From: Bacillota bacterium
Lineage (GTDB): Bacteria > Bacillota > Clostridia > Acetivibrionales > DTU013
Direction of reading: 5' to 3'
Assembly: GCA_023411645.1 (NCBI GenBank)
Contig: JAEYON010000001.1
Span: 1 to 61,476 of the forward strand
DNA length: 61,476 nucleotides
This document shows positions 34,609 to 43,430 of this stretch, piece by piece. How positions within the stretch are numbered: the first letter of the stretch is position 1; every line of letters begins with the position of its first letter. The translations under genes and the position numbers were made by a program. Below the pieces are notes generated by a model that worked only from the letters and a program-made list of their open reading frames with translations, ran no database searches and was not told the DNA's origin.

Positions 34609-34656
34609 AAAAATAAAACCCCTCAAAGCGCGATTTATTTCGCTTATTATTGGGGT
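34609..34656 (-). terminator. Rho-independent terminator after melA
   Basis: On the minus strand ACCCC pairs with GGGGT around an AGCG-rich inner hairpin, followed by TTTATTTTT. It begins about 30 bases past the melA stop. Confidence 0.75.
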
Positions 34657-34687
34657 AAAAACAACTAAAAATATTCCAGATCCTTAA

Positions 34688-36013
34688 TTAACTGTTATGC
34701 TTAAACTGCGGCAGCCATTTCCTGTTTGCTTCAAACATCTCATCCGTCATATGTTTGATCTCATTCAGACTAAGCACGGAAGAGGTAAGCGGATCGAAGC
34801 AAATCGCATGAAATACCTTGCGCGGGTCTCCATCGATAGCCGCTTCCACAGCCAACTCCTCACAGCGGGCACTAGTATTGACCAGTATAGCCAGTTGTTC
34901 CGGCAGCGGGCCCACATGCATCGGATCCAGGCCCCTCTTTGAAGCAAGTACTGGGACCTCAACACAGCAGCCTTCAGGCAGATTGTCAATCAGGCCGTAG
35001 TTGCGTACATTTCCATTGAACTCAAACAGGGTGCCGTCGCCGATCGTGGCATTAAAAATATAGGCGGCATACTCGTGCCCTCTTTCCAGTTCAACCTTCT
35101 CTTCAGCAAGCCAGTCGTCAATTTCCTTTTTCCATGTATCTTCGCGATTCAAATACTCGTTGAGTATGTAAGCATAGTGTCCAGGATTCCATCCGGTACC
35201 GTTGGTACAGTATTTCTCGATCAAATCAGGCCTTTTCCTAAACCATGCGTTGTATTCAGAGTTGTGTCCGCTGGACTCTGTAACATAATAGTCCAGGTGA
35301 AGGAACATCTCATTTCTTACGATTTCCTCGTTATAAATCTCAGGCCTTTCAGTGACGGCCTTCCTGATCAGCGGATATGCATCCTTTCCATTCCATTTGT
35401 ATTCCAGGTAAAATGCCTGATGATTGATGCCTGCGCACTTATAGGTTACTTCCTCCATCGGAGCACCAATCCAATTTGCAAGCATTTGAGCAGTACCCTG
35501 TACACTGTGACAAAGGCCTGTGACCTGAACCTTGCTCTGCCCCTGCATTGCCCTGCAAAGCATTGCCATGGGGTTGGTATAGTTCAGGAATATTGCATTG
35601 GGACAGTAACGCTCAATATCTTTGCAGATGTCCAGCATTACAGGTATTGTACGAAGCGCTCTGAATATTCCCGCCGGGCCTCTGGTATCGCCTACATTGA
35701 TATCAACCCCGTATTTCTTTGGAATTTCAACGTCATAACGCCAGATATTCACCCCACCCGCAAGAATGGTGCAAACAACGCCATCCGCATCCTTCAGGGC
35801 CTCTGTCCTGTCCGTGGTGGCAATAACCTTAGCCGGGTAGTTTCCCGCAGCGACAATTTTTTCAACCGCCTTTTTTATAGCAGCAAGGCGCACCGGATCG
35901 ATGTCCATCAATGCAATAGTGCTGTCCGCCATCGCCGGGAAGGTCAAAATATCCTTTACAAGTGTTCTGGTGAATCCAAAGCTCCCCGCTCCGATAAATG
36001 CAATTTTACTCAT
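34688..36013 (-). CDS. melA: Alpha-galactosidase, glycoside hydrolase family 4
   Basis: 441 residues of the NAD- and metal-dependent GH4 family. The N-terminal Rossmann loop is FIGAGSFGFT (6-15), C168-H169 in GLCHSVQG bind the metal, and GINHQA (195-200) completes the site. The CHSV variant points to alpha-galactosidase (MelA) over the alpha-glucosidase branch. It would release galactose from melibiose-type sugars, feeding the nearby galK and galT. An AraC-type gene is divergent and likely controls it. GAGGAGA precedes the ATG. Confidence 0.9.
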   Translation of the reverse strand: MSKIAFIGAGSFGFTRTLVKDILTFPAMADSTIALMDIDPVRLAAIKKAVEKIVAAGNYPAKVIATTDRTEALKDADGVVCTILAGGVNIWRYDVEIPKKYGVDINVGDTRGPAGIFRALRTIPVMLDICKDIERYCPNAIFLNYTNPMAMLCRAMQGQSKVQVTGLCHSVQGTAQMLANWIGAPMEEVTYKCAGINHQAFYLEYKWNGKDAYPLIRKAVTERPEIYNEEIVRNEMFLHLDYYVTESSGHNSEYNAWFRKRPDLIEKYCTNGTGWNPGHYAYILNEYLNREDTWKKEIDDWLAEEKVELERGHEYAAYIFNATIGDGTLFEFNGNVRNYGLIDNLPEGCCVEVPVLASKRGLDPMHVGPLPEQLAILVNTSARCEELAVEAAIDGDPRKVFHAICFDPLTSSVLSLNEIKHMTDEMFEANRKWLPQFKHNS

Positions 36014-36120
36014 AGAATTATCTCCTCATTTTTTTATATCCGGTAAACTATAACTGCATACATTAGCATAATTTTATATCATTTATGTTTTATTTTGAAT
36101 GGAAACATGCTAAGTGTATA

Positions 36121-36129
36121 TGGTATAAT
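36121..36129 (+). promoter_or_regulatory. Extended -10 promoter of the AraC-type regulator
   Basis: TGG-TATAAT forms an extended -10 element. The start site near 36136 places the upstream in-frame ATG codons outside the transcript and supports the start codon at 36173. Confidence 0.55.
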
Positions 36130-36172
36130 GCTGGATGTAGAATCATCATTCAATTGCATGGAAAGGCAATAT

Positions 36173-37042
36173 ATGCAGCATTTTTTAGATATTCACCATT
36201 TGAACCACACGGATCTAAATATGTATCAATGCGGTACGGAAGTATGCGAACCCGGTCACTATTACGGTCCGGCTGTGAGGGATCACTTTCTCGTACATTA
36301 CATCCACAGCGGTAAGGGAAGGTTCTGTATCGGTGACAGGGAATACCACCTCCGAAAAGGTCAATGCTTTTTGATCTGCCCGGATATTGTAACCTATTAC
36401 CAGGCCGACGACTATGAACCCTGGCATTATTCCTGGATCGGCTTCCACGGACTAAAGGCGGAAAGTTACCTCCAACAGGCTGGACTTAGCCTGAAGCAGC
36501 CCATTTCTACATGTATCGATGAAGATTTTATCAGCAATTGTTTCTCCCAAATGATCGCCTCCAGAGCTCTCCACAGAGGACGCGAGCTGCGCCTGCTTGG
36601 TTATTTGCATCTCTTTTTATCGCAATTGATTGAACAGCATGGTATGGACAGATATCCAGACCGGACCGGCGACAGGAAAGATGTCTATGTGCAGAAAGCC
36701 GTCGAGTATATTGGGATGAATTATTCAAGAAAGATGAGCATCAGTGAGCTTTCACGTCACATTGGTTTGGATAGGAGTTACCTGGGCAGCCTCTTTAAAG
36801 AACACCTTGGCGTCTCCCCACAGGACTTTCTGATTAATTTCCGGATGAACAAGGCCTGCGAACTGATAAAAAGCGATAATCTGACTATCGGCGACATTTC
36901 ACGCTCAGTTGGTTATGATGATCAATTACTGTTTTCAAAGCTGTTTAAAAAGCACCTCGGCGTCCCGCCAAGCGAGTATAGGAAAAATAATAGTAAGAAA
37001 AATGTGACTTTCGGAGGTGATGTGCCTCACTTACAGGAGTAA
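36173..37042 (+). CDS. AraC family regulator, probably of alpha-galactoside use
   Basis: 289 residues. The N-terminal cupin domain (about 25-110; HSGKGRFCIGDREYHLRKGQCFLICPD) and the C-terminal double helix-turn-helix (about 180-280, ending GVPPSEYRK) are those of MsmR/RafR-like regulators. The start at 36173 has GGAAAGG six bases upstream. Its divergence from melA suggests it activates that gene in response to melibiose or raffinose-type sugars. Confidence 0.88.
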   Translation: MQHFLDIHHLNHTDLNMYQCGTEVCEPGHYYGPAVRDHFLVHYIHSGKGRFCIGDREYHLRKGQCFLICPDIVTYYQADDYEPWHYSWIGFHGLKAESYLQQAGLSLKQPISTCIDEDFISNCFSQMIASRALHRGRELRLLGYLHLFLSQLIEQHGMDRYPDRTGDRKDVYVQKAVEYIGMNYSRKMSISELSRHIGLDRSYLGSLFKEHLGVSPQDFLINFRMNKACELIKSDNLTIGDISRSVGYDDQLLFSKLFKKHLGVPPSEYRKNNSKKNVTFGGDVPHLQE

Positions 37043-37063
37043 TGTTTCAAAATAGTACCTTCC

Positions 37064-39910
37064 TTATTTTCTTTTCAATATAGCCCAATGACCATCAATT
37101 TTAACAGGGGCCATACCCTCCCTGAAATCTCTAGCCTCATCGTATAAGAAGGGAACCACCAATTTGCCTGTCGTATCAATATAGCCGTACTTCCCGCTTT
37201 CATCAAAGACGTACGCCAATCCGTCGCTGAAATCACCTGCAATAAGATAAATACATGGAATAACCAATTCGCCCCTGGTATTGACAAAGCCTTCTTTTCC
37301 GTCTAACTCAACCCAAGCCATATTCTCCCTGTATTCTCTAATATTGTCATACTTACAAGGGACAACAAGCTTCCCCGAGCTATCACGCAAGCCACATTTG
37401 CTGCCTTCATAAACCACGGAATATTCACTGCTGGCTTTGAAATAATCAGCTTCGTTTTCAGGAGCGGGAACCTTTTTACCGGATTTATCGATGAAAAAAC
37501 CATCCCCTTTGAAAACCCATGCAACTCCATTAATATAGTCTCTAGAGTTATCATAAATACATGGGACAATGAGCTCGCCGGAGGTGTTCATAAATCCATA
37601 TTTGCCATCTTTGACAGCCGTGGCCATACCATCTTCCGTGAAATTGGCAATCACATCATAAATACATGGCACGACCAGTTTCCCGGAGGTATTGATTAAT
37701 CCTTGCTTACCGTTTTTTTGTACTGTCGCCAAGCCACCACTAAAGGCGCCCATATACTCATATTCACCGGTCAAAGGAATTACCAGCTTACCTGAAGAAT
37801 TTATATAGCCGTATTTACGGTCATTTTCTACAGCAGCCATCCCCTCGCTGAATCTATATATAAAATCAAAATCGCCATTGACAGGAATAACCTGCCAGTT
37901 TCCGCTGCTCATAACAAATGTGGCTTGGATGCTGTGATTTGCCGTAACATTGCTGAAGGTATACGTAGATACCGGGCCGACGCTAATTCCGTCAATCTTT
38001 ACGTCCGAAATCACTGAGCCCTCGCTTGCTTTTATGACAAAAGTACGGCTCCTCCCGTGAATAAGCTCAATACTTCCGGCAGGTGATATACGTCCTCCCG
38101 TACCGGCACTTGAAGTGATTGTCAATACGGCTTCCGACCCGGGTAATTTAGTTGCCACATAAGTCTCCGAATCTTCGCTGTTTACATAATAGATAGTTCC
38201 GTTTTTAATTTCAATCCTCTCTATATAAGAGAAGCCTGTGGTGCTTGACAGTGGAGCATCAGCAAGGGTCACGGTACAGACTATTTGGTTACCGGTCCCA
38301 TCCGGATTGATTGAGTATATCTTGTTATTTGTATTGTAATATATTTTACCATTGTAAGCAGCTATACTGGCTGAACTCCCCTTCCATTCCGCCTGTCTTG
38401 TTCCCCATCTGGTTTCGTATGTATATGTGCTTGGAGGTATTGTAAAAATTGTTTCACTGGTATTTGATACAAAACTGTATCTTTTTATATATCCGTTATC
38501 TGGTGAGTCACTTTTATCTATTATATTAAATCCACCCTGAAATCGGGTGTTAATGGTACCAGCATCAAAGTAATACCAATACCCGTTGACATAATAAATA
38601 TCTGACGTTGCGTTAATCCAAAAAGCACTCTCATATTTTGTACCGGCGGCGGGTATCCCCGTATCCCAGCCATAGTGGCCGCTGCTGGCAATACCATCAT
38701 CACTTCGCAAAAAACTATTATGCTTCAAATATTGCGAACCGGTGTCATCATAAGTAACATCCACATGATACCATTTTCCATCAATGGAGACCAAGTTCCA
38801 GGCATGATCCATCTGAGTGCTTATAACAGTGATACATGGAATCCCCAATTTATCCATTATATATTTATACGCATTCGAATACGCCGCACAAACACCTTTT
38901 TTATTAATAAAAATACCGTATGCAGTATAAGATTCATCTAATATGCCTCCTACTACCGTATCAAGTGTAAAACCATAAGTATAGTTTTGGACGAAGTAGT
39001 CGTGAACTGCCAATGCCTTTTCAGCGTCGTTCATCGAAGGTAAAATGTGGCTTAAAATGTTATCGACTTCCTCCTTAAACTCCGGATACTCTTCTTCCTG
39101 GGGTCGAACCGAAGCCAATGTGTCAGGGCAAAGATGAGACGGACCGCCTGGTGTGCGTTGTGTCGGCAGCGCTATCAGACCTTGTCCGGAAACCGCAGGC
39201 AACCCAGCTGACGACACCGAATCAGTTGCCTGTGCCGAAGACAGAGCAGAAGTCGCTCGTTGCGCTGGAACTGCCATACGCAGCATAATGGCGGCTATCT
39301 CTGACCGGCGTATATGAGATTCTGGATTGAAGGTACCCTTATTGTCACTGCCGGAGAGTACGCCTGAACGATACAGCTTATATACTGATGGGGCGTATGC
39401 GGCAGTCATTTTGACATCCGGGATCACATCGTCCTCAAGAACCCGGGTATCCAACAATGCACCATCAGGCAGTGCATTCGCAAAAATAACAGCTACTTCA
39501 CGCCGGGTAGCCGGTGCGCCATAATCTTCGTATGTATGATCTATGATGTCATTTTTCAGGGCATAGTCCACATAGGGGTCATACCATCGTCCTCCTGCCG
39601 GGACAATTGCATCAATCTCAGCGCCACTATTATATATACTGTGAATACGTGTAGCAAACGTGATAGTCTCTGCCAGTGTTACGCTAACGTCCGGCGCGAA
39701 GCGCGAATCGGAGCTTCCCCTTACAAGTCCCAACTCATACCCCTGTATTACATAAGGTGCGAACCATTCACTACCTACATCGTTAAACTGGTAAGAATAT
39801 TTTTTTACTTCAATAAAGTTTTCATAGTTACCAGCTGCAAAAACAGGCTGAGCAAGAGAAGCCAACAAGAAAGCAGATAAAAACAACAATCCAAATAGTA
39901 TTTTCTTCAT
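37064..39910 (-). CDS. SLH-anchored transglutaminase-like protein with WG repeats
   Basis: 948 residues in a composite layout. A signal peptide (1-26) is followed by three SLH repeats (about 40-215), a Ser/Ala/Pro linker, and a transglutaminase-like domain with the triad C341 (GVCAAYSNAY), H369 (MDHAWN) and D384 (DVTYDD). Next come a region like the DUF5050 beta-propeller (YYNTNNKIYSINPDG), an InlB B-repeat-like module (GGRISPAG...), and about six WG-type beta repeats from ~675 to the end (e.g. GKYGYIDTTGKLVVP). It should sit on the cell wall; the transglutaminase domain may cross-link or cut surface proteins. Confidence 0.87.
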   Translation of the reverse strand: MKKILFGLLFLSAFLLASLAQPVFAAGNYENFIEVKKYSYQFNDVGSEWFAPYVIQGYELGLVRGSSDSRFAPDVSVTLAETITFATRIHSIYNSGAEIDAIVPAGGRWYDPYVDYALKNDIIDHTYEDYGAPATRREVAVIFANALPDGALLDTRVLEDDVIPDVKMTAAYAPSVYKLYRSGVLSGSDNKGTFNPESHIRRSEIAAIMLRMAVPAQRATSALSSAQATDSVSSAGLPAVSGQGLIALPTQRTPGGPSHLCPDTLASVRPQEEEYPEFKEEVDNILSHILPSMNDAEKALAVHDYFVQNYTYGFTLDTVVGGILDESYTAYGIFINKKGVCAAYSNAYKYIMDKLGIPCITVISTQMDHAWNLVSIDGKWYHVDVTYDDTGSQYLKHNSFLRSDDGIASSGHYGWDTGIPAAGTKYESAFWINATSDIYYVNGYWYYFDAGTINTRFQGGFNIIDKSDSPDNGYIKRYSFVSNTSETIFTIPPSTYTYETRWGTRQAEWKGSSASIAAYNGKIYYNTNNKIYSINPDGTGNQIVCTVTLADAPLSSTTGFSYIERIEIKNGTIYYVNSEDSETYVATKLPGSEAVLTITSSAGTGGRISPAGSIELIHGRSRTFVIKASEGSVISDVKIDGISVGPVSTYTFSNVTANHSIQATFVMSSGNWQVIPVNGDFDFIYRFSEGMAAVENDRKYGYINSSGKLVIPLTGEYEYMGAFSGGLATVQKNGKQGLINTSGKLVVPCIYDVIANFTEDGMATAVKDGKYGFMNTSGELIVPCIYDNSRDYINGVAWVFKGDGFFIDKSGKKVPAPENEADYFKASSEYSVVYEGSKCGLRDSSGKLVVPCKYDNIREYRENMAWVELDGKEGFVNTRGELVIPCIYLIAGDFSDGLAYVFDESGKYGYIDTTGKLVVPFLYDEARDFREGMAPVKIDGHWAILKRK

Positions 39911-39982
39911 AATTTTATTCTCCTTCTAAAGACAGTCTGCCCTACCCGTTATTCTGTTCCATATATTGTATTCATTTAGAAC

Positions 39983-40011
39983 ATGATATCAGCAATATAA
40001 GTAAAACTCAA
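39983..40011 (-). promoter_or_regulatory. Promoter of the SLH-transglutaminase gene
   Basis: On the minus strand TTGAGT (40006-40011), 17-base spacer, TATCAT (39983-39988), about 70 bases before the start codon. Confidence 0.5.
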
Positions 40012-40183
40012 GAACATTTATACAATACAACGAAATGGATAAATGATATTTTCTTGATATGTTTCCTTGTACGGACTGGCCCGAGCAGCTATTCTCCACT
40101 TTACTGAAAAGCGCCCCTCCAGAATAATCTCACCTACCCACCCCAAACCGACAAACCCATCGCCACAAGCCTTCCAAGGCAAA

Positions 40184-40224
40184 TAAAAAACCACCTATCG
40201 ATAAAATCTTTTATCAATAGATGG
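40184..40224 (-). terminator. Rho-independent terminator after tRNA-Val
   Basis: A 16-base stem (40191-40206 with 40209-40224, two non-Watson-Crick positions) is followed on the minus strand by TTTTTTATTTG. Confidence 0.85.
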
Positions 40225-40293
40225 TACTTCTAAGCTTTTTGCTCTGCAAAAAGTTACAAATGTTGCTTATACCGCCTAAAGGCGGATAAACAT

Positions 40294-40369
40294 TGGTGGG
40301 CGTTACAGGACTCGAACCTGTGACTTTCACCACGTCAAGATGACACTCTACCAGCTGAGTTAAACGCCC
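40294..40369 (-). tRNA. tRNA-Val (anticodon GAC)
   Basis: 76 bases on the minus strand with the CCA end encoded. The acceptor GGGCGTT/AACGCCC is perfect, the T loop is GGTTCGAGTCC, and the anticodon loop TTGACGT gives GAC. It has its own promoter and terminator. Confidence 0.97.
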
Positions 40370-40387
40370 GTTATTAAGAGTAATTCT

Positions 40388-40416
40388 ATTTTAAAGCCCG
40401 AAGAGCTTCTTGTCAA
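40388..40416 (-). promoter_or_regulatory. Promoter of tRNA-Val
   Basis: TTGACA (40411-40416), 17-base spacer, TAAAAT (40388-40393) on the minus strand. Confidence 0.75.
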
Positions 40417-40421
40417 GAGGT

Positions 40422-40460
40422 GGCCACGAAATGGAATTACTTTGTGGTCACGAAATGGTA
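40422..40460. repeat. Short direct repeat
   Basis: GTGGCCACGAAATGG and GTGGTCACGAAATGG, 15 bases with one difference, begin about 22 bases apart just upstream of the tRNA promoter. They may be a remnant of a mobile-element end or a protein-binding pair. Confidence 0.4.
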
Positions 40461-40550
40461 TCCTTTATAACAAACCAAAAGAAATGCCATTATCAAATTG
40501 CTAAGTACCTATAAATTGTTAAACCTGATCGTAAAAGCTGACGCGCTGGC

Positions 40551-40748
40551 TTACCAAAGCTCCATTCTTACTGTTTTGCATTTGGGGCATCCGAACAAAT
40601 AAGCCTCGTCAAGACTTCCCTCGCTGTCTTTTCTGTGAAAGGTATTGATCAGTTTAATGAAGGGCTCATTCCCGTCACTGATAAAACCACCTTTATCCGA
40701 CTTTTCATCCGGTTCATTGAATCTATAGCCGCACACCGCACATTTCAT
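40551..40748 (-). CDS. Small zinc-ribbon protein of unknown function
   Basis: 65 residues with two CxxC pairs (MKCAVC at the start, FGCPKCKTV near the end), which would hold one zinc ion. The start at 40748 has AGGAGG 9 bases upstream. It stands alone between the tRNA and thiT. I do not recognise a specific family; small zinc ribbons of this kind often bind nucleic acid or partner proteins. Confidence 0.65.
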   Translation of the reverse strand: MKCAVCGYRFNEPDEKSDKGGFISDGNEPFIKLINTFHRKDSEGSLDEAYLFGCPKCKTVRMELW

Positions 40749-40897
40749 AGGCTCTATCCTCCTCATGGTCATATTGTCACTGCAGCATTATCCAGTTAAT
40801 TAAATCTCTCAATGCTTATCCTATTATACCAAAACATGAAATGAATACAAGGGGAACGGTGAATCACTGTCCCCCTTGTATAACCCTTGATTATTAA

Positions 40898-41443
40898 TCA
40901 CGCCCTGGCAAAATCTTTTGGATCAGGCAGTTTCACAAGCTTTACCAGTATTAGTGTCAATACGACAGAAATGATCAGTTCCGGCAGCAGGAAACTACCG
41001 TTGTACAAAATCGAATACAACAGCGGAGACTGTCCTTCTGGTGCATAACTGGCATAAAAAACAACTCCCGAGACCACATGACATATGAAACGGCCAACGA
41101 TCCCCGTCAGAATTCCTCCGACATACCCGATAGTGGTTTTTTTGAAAAATCCTGCAAGACCTATCAATGCAAAAGCAAGTGGATAGTCAAGTATGATAGA
41201 AATCGGGTGCATCGCATAAAACCCAATTACAAGATCCAAAATCCCATAAACCGCTCCTACTAACAGACCTTTTTTGCCACCCCATCTAAATGCAAAGAGA
41301 AACAGCGGCACCATTCCACCCAGCGTTACCGAGCCTCCCATAGGCATCTTGAACAATACAACAAACTCCCCGAGAATAACAGCCAGCGCCAGCATCATAC
41401 TGGCCTCTACCAACATCTTCGTGTTTTGCTTCTTCATCCTCAA
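40898..41443 (-). CDS. thiT: ECF-type thiamine transporter, substrate-binding component
   Basis: 181 residues with six membrane segments, matching ThiT: MALAVILGEFVVLFKMPMGGSVTLGGMVP and the later FRWGGKKGLLVGAVYGILDL are typical thiamine-binding parts. It needs an ECF energising module encoded elsewhere. A TPP riboswitch with a terminator precedes it, confirming thiamine control. The start is a TTG at 41443 or an ATG at 41437. Confidence 0.95.
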   Translation of the reverse strand: MRMKKQNTKMLVEASMMLALAVILGEFVVLFKMPMGGSVTLGGMVPLFLFAFRWGGKKGLLVGAVYGILDLVIGFYAMHPISIILDYPLAFALIGLAGFFKKTTIGYVGGILTGIVGRFICHVVSGVVFYASYAPEGQSPLLYSILYNGSFLLPELIISVVLTLILVKLVKLPDPKDFARA

Positions 41444-41500
41444 TCAAACCTTCTCTCTTTATAAAAATTGCAAACATAATTTCCGATAACCTTTACCGGT

Positions 41501-41537
41501 AAAGCAAAACCCTCCAGCCTTTAACAGATTGGAGGGT
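41501..41537 (-). terminator. Attenuator of the TPP riboswitch
   Basis: ACCCTCCA pairs with TGGAGGGT around a short loop, followed on the minus strand by TTTTGCTTT. It lies between the aptamer and thiT, so TPP binding would favour termination. Confidence 0.8.
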
Positions 41538-41560
41538 AAATAATTGTATCCATGGTATAC

Positions 41561-41645
41561 TCCCTCCGCCGGCATTATCCGTTTCAGGTTTGATGGGTCG
41601 GAACAATGCAGTTCCCTCTCAGCCGGATCGGTCCAGCTCCCCAGA
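41561..41645 (-). ncRNA. TPP riboswitch (THI-box)
   Basis: On the minus strand the aptamer shows GGGGAGC, the conserved CTGAGAGGGA, then ACCC....AACCTGA and GGATAATGCCGGCGGAGGGA, the full set of THI-box landmarks. It precedes thiT and a terminator hairpin, so it should shut off thiamine uptake when TPP is plentiful. Confidence 0.95.
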
Positions 41646-41664
41646 TTTATTATGCTATATGTAT

Positions 41665-41693
41665 ATGCTATCGTATTGCGTAAACGATGTCAA
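41665..41693 (-). promoter_or_regulatory. Promoter of the TPP riboswitch and thiT
   Basis: TTGACA (41688-41693), 17-base spacer, TAGCAT (41665-41670) on the minus strand, about 20 bases before the aptamer. Confidence 0.65.
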
Positions 41694-41817
41694 CAAAAAT
41701 TTGGCAGCTTAACATTTTCATATCATCCGACATGTCGCTTGGGTTCAGTATAATCATCTTGTTTCCTAACTAAAGATACAATAGAATAGTGGAAATTTCG
41801 ACAGAAATATCTAAATC

Positions 41818-42333
41818 TCATTTAAACAGCCTACCCCGGTGCTTTTCCAAAGCCAGCATAAGCGGATAACCCAGCCCGTAACAGGCAACTCCCTCCCCCA
41901 ATGCCACAAATCCCATTGTAGCCAGCAGCGGCACATTAAGCGTTGCATTCAGTACAAAGGCCACGATCACCGCATTCACTAACACAGGCGGCAGCGGAGC
42001 CAACAGCTTCGATGGCATTTTGCGAGTGAGATACGCAGCAATTAGTGATGCAAGACTTCCAAAAACAATGTCATAGATACCAAACCCAATAAAAATATTG
42101 GCAGTCAGGCAGCCGATAAATAGTCCCGGTATTGCCGCCGGCGTAAAAAAGGCCAGCACTGATAACGCTTCAGCCACCCTTATCTGGATCTGTCCGGATC
42201 CACCGGGTATCAATATGGTAATAGCGGCATACATAGCAGCTATTACAGCTGCCTCAACGATGTATCGTACAGCTCGTGTTCTCCTCAATGTATTCTTCGC
42301 ACCACTGCCAAACTCCTCAGCACTTTTTCTCAT
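41818..42333 (-). CDS. queT: QueT family ECF transporter component (queuosine precursor uptake)
   Basis: 171 residues, with about six membrane segments and the QueT pattern (YAAITILIPGGSGQIQIRVAEALSVLAFFTPAAIPGL ... GCLTANIF). QueT is the substrate-binding part of an ECF importer for queuosine or preQ1 precursors. The preQ1 riboswitch just upstream supports that role. AAAGGA precedes the ATG. Confidence 0.93.
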   Translation of the reverse strand: MRKSAEEFGSGAKNTLRRTRAVRYIVEAAVIAAMYAAITILIPGGSGQIQIRVAEALSVLAFFTPAAIPGLFIGCLTANIFIGFGIYDIVFGSLASLIAAYLTRKMPSKLLAPLPPVLVNAVIVAFVLNATLNVPLLATMGFVALGEGVACYGLGYPLMLALEKHRGRLFK

Positions 42334-42415
42334 TTTCGCATCCTTTCTTCGACCTACTGAACTGTACCTATACTACACAAGTTGAATGTGGTCCGGCGTC
42401 GCAGGACGCACGGCA

Positions 42416-42440
42416 ACAAAAAAGGGGCTATCCGCCCCTA
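42416..42440 (-). terminator. Attenuator of the preQ1 riboswitch
   Basis: AGGGGC-GGATA-GCCCCT hairpin followed on the minus strand by a seven-T run. It is the expression platform in the queT leader. Confidence 0.85.
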
Positions 42441-42453
42441 TAAATCAAACCCG

Positions 42454-42480
42454 CACCACATAAGACCAACTCATGTGGTG
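42454..42480 (-). other. Stable leader hairpin between preQ1 aptamer and attenuator
   Basis: CACCACAT pairs with ATGTGGTG in the queT leader. It lies between the aptamer and the terminator and may help form an alternative structure. Confidence 0.55.
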
Positions 42481-42486
42481 TGACCC

Positions 42487-42525
42487 GTAGTTTTGTTTAC
42501 AGACAGGATGGTTTCGAACTGTCCT
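42487..42525 (-). ncRNA. preQ1-I riboswitch aptamer
   Basis: On the minus strand a short stem (AGGACAG / CTGTCT) encloses the loop TTCGAAACCATC. It is followed by the A-rich tail AAACAAAACTA, which folds back into the pseudoknot, as in preQ1-I aptamers. The downstream gene is queT, which fits. The consensus match is by eye. Confidence 0.8.
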
Positions 42526-42539
42526 ATTATTTTTCTCCG

Positions 42540-42548
42540 ATTATACCA
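42540..42548 (-). promoter_or_regulatory. Extended -10 promoter of the queT leader
   Basis: TGG-TATAAT on the minus strand, about 15 bases before the aptamer. Confidence 0.55.
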
Positions 42549-42610
42549 TTACATACACTAAGCCGCAAGATCAAGCCCATTTTATATTACCGGCATCAGA
42601 CTTTGTCGGC

Positions 42611-43411
42611 TTATTCTCCGAAGTCCATCACCCTGATAGCCATCGTTGGGCATACCTTTGTGCATTCTCCGCAGTTGGTGCACTTATCGTAATCAATCTT
42701 TGCCAGTGTGCCCTCCATATGGATTGCTTCAAATGCACAGGCCTTGACGCAGCGTGTACAGCCAATACAGCCCACCTGACAGTTGCTTTTTGTGACAGCG
42801 CCCTTATCCCTGGATTTGCACATGACAGAGTACTTCTTTGTCTTGTCAATCATTTCTATTAAGTCCTTCGGGCACGCAGCAATACACTTCCCGCAGGCTT
42901 TACAGCGATCCTCGATCACTCGTGCCACACCGCCCGTCATTACAATGGCGTCAAAGGGGCAGGCCTTAAAACAGTCTCCGTGTCCAAGGCATCCGTATAC
43001 ACAGGATTTATGCCCGCCAAAAAGCTGAGCGGCGGCAGCACAACTATTAATTCCCTGGTAATCATATTTTTCATTGCTGACAGAGCGGCGGCCATTGCAC
43101 AATACCCTTGCAGCAGTTCTTTTAACAGCTCCGGCTTCAACACCCATGATATCCGCAACTTTCGCAGCTACAGTGCTTCCTCCAACCGGACACAGGTTTG
43201 TCTCAGCCCCGTCCTCAACAATGGCACCGGCATATCCGTCGCAGCCTGTAAAGCCGCAGGCTCCGCAGTTTGCGCCGGGTAGCACATCTCTGACCCGAAC
43301 GACTCTTTCATCGATCTCAACCGCAAATACCTTGGCAGCATAGGAAAGTCCTACACCAAATATCAGGCCGAGGCCGCTTATAACAACAACAGCTATTATT
43401 ATTTCAACCAT
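42611..43411 (-). CDS. rnfB: Rnf complex subunit B, iron-sulfur ferredoxin-like
   Basis: 266 residues with an N-terminal membrane anchor and the RnfB cysteine pattern: an early CGACGFTGC cluster, then several CxxCxxC motifs (including CKACGKC, CIGCTRC and CTNCGEC, each with a later CP). It receives electrons from ferredoxin. It is the last gene of rnfCDGEAB, the usual order for Clostridia. Confidence 0.95.
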   Translation of the reverse strand: MVEIIIAVVVISGLGLIFGVGLSYAAKVFAVEIDERVVRVRDVLPGANCGACGFTGCDGYAGAIVEDGAETNLCPVGGSTVAAKVADIMGVEAGAVKRTAARVLCNGRRSVSNEKYDYQGINSCAAAAQLFGGHKSCVYGCLGHGDCFKACPFDAIVMTGGVARVIEDRCKACGKCIAACPKDLIEMIDKTKKYSVMCKSRDKGAVTKSNCQVGCIGCTRCVKACAFEAIHMEGTLAKIDYDKCTNCGECTKVCPTMAIRVMDFGE

Positions 43412-43430
43412 ATTTCACCCCTCCTGATAC

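Larger units (their letters stand above)
39911..40293. other. Intergenic region between the SLH-transglutaminase gene and tRNA-Val
   Basis: Apart from the promoter at 39983-40011 and the tRNA terminator at 40184-40224, I see no gene or known RNA in this 380-base stretch. Confidence 0.5.

Noticed and set aside
35075..36046. 323-residue plus-strand frame antisense to melA
   Set aside because: Shadow frame; melA motifs on the other strand are unambiguous.
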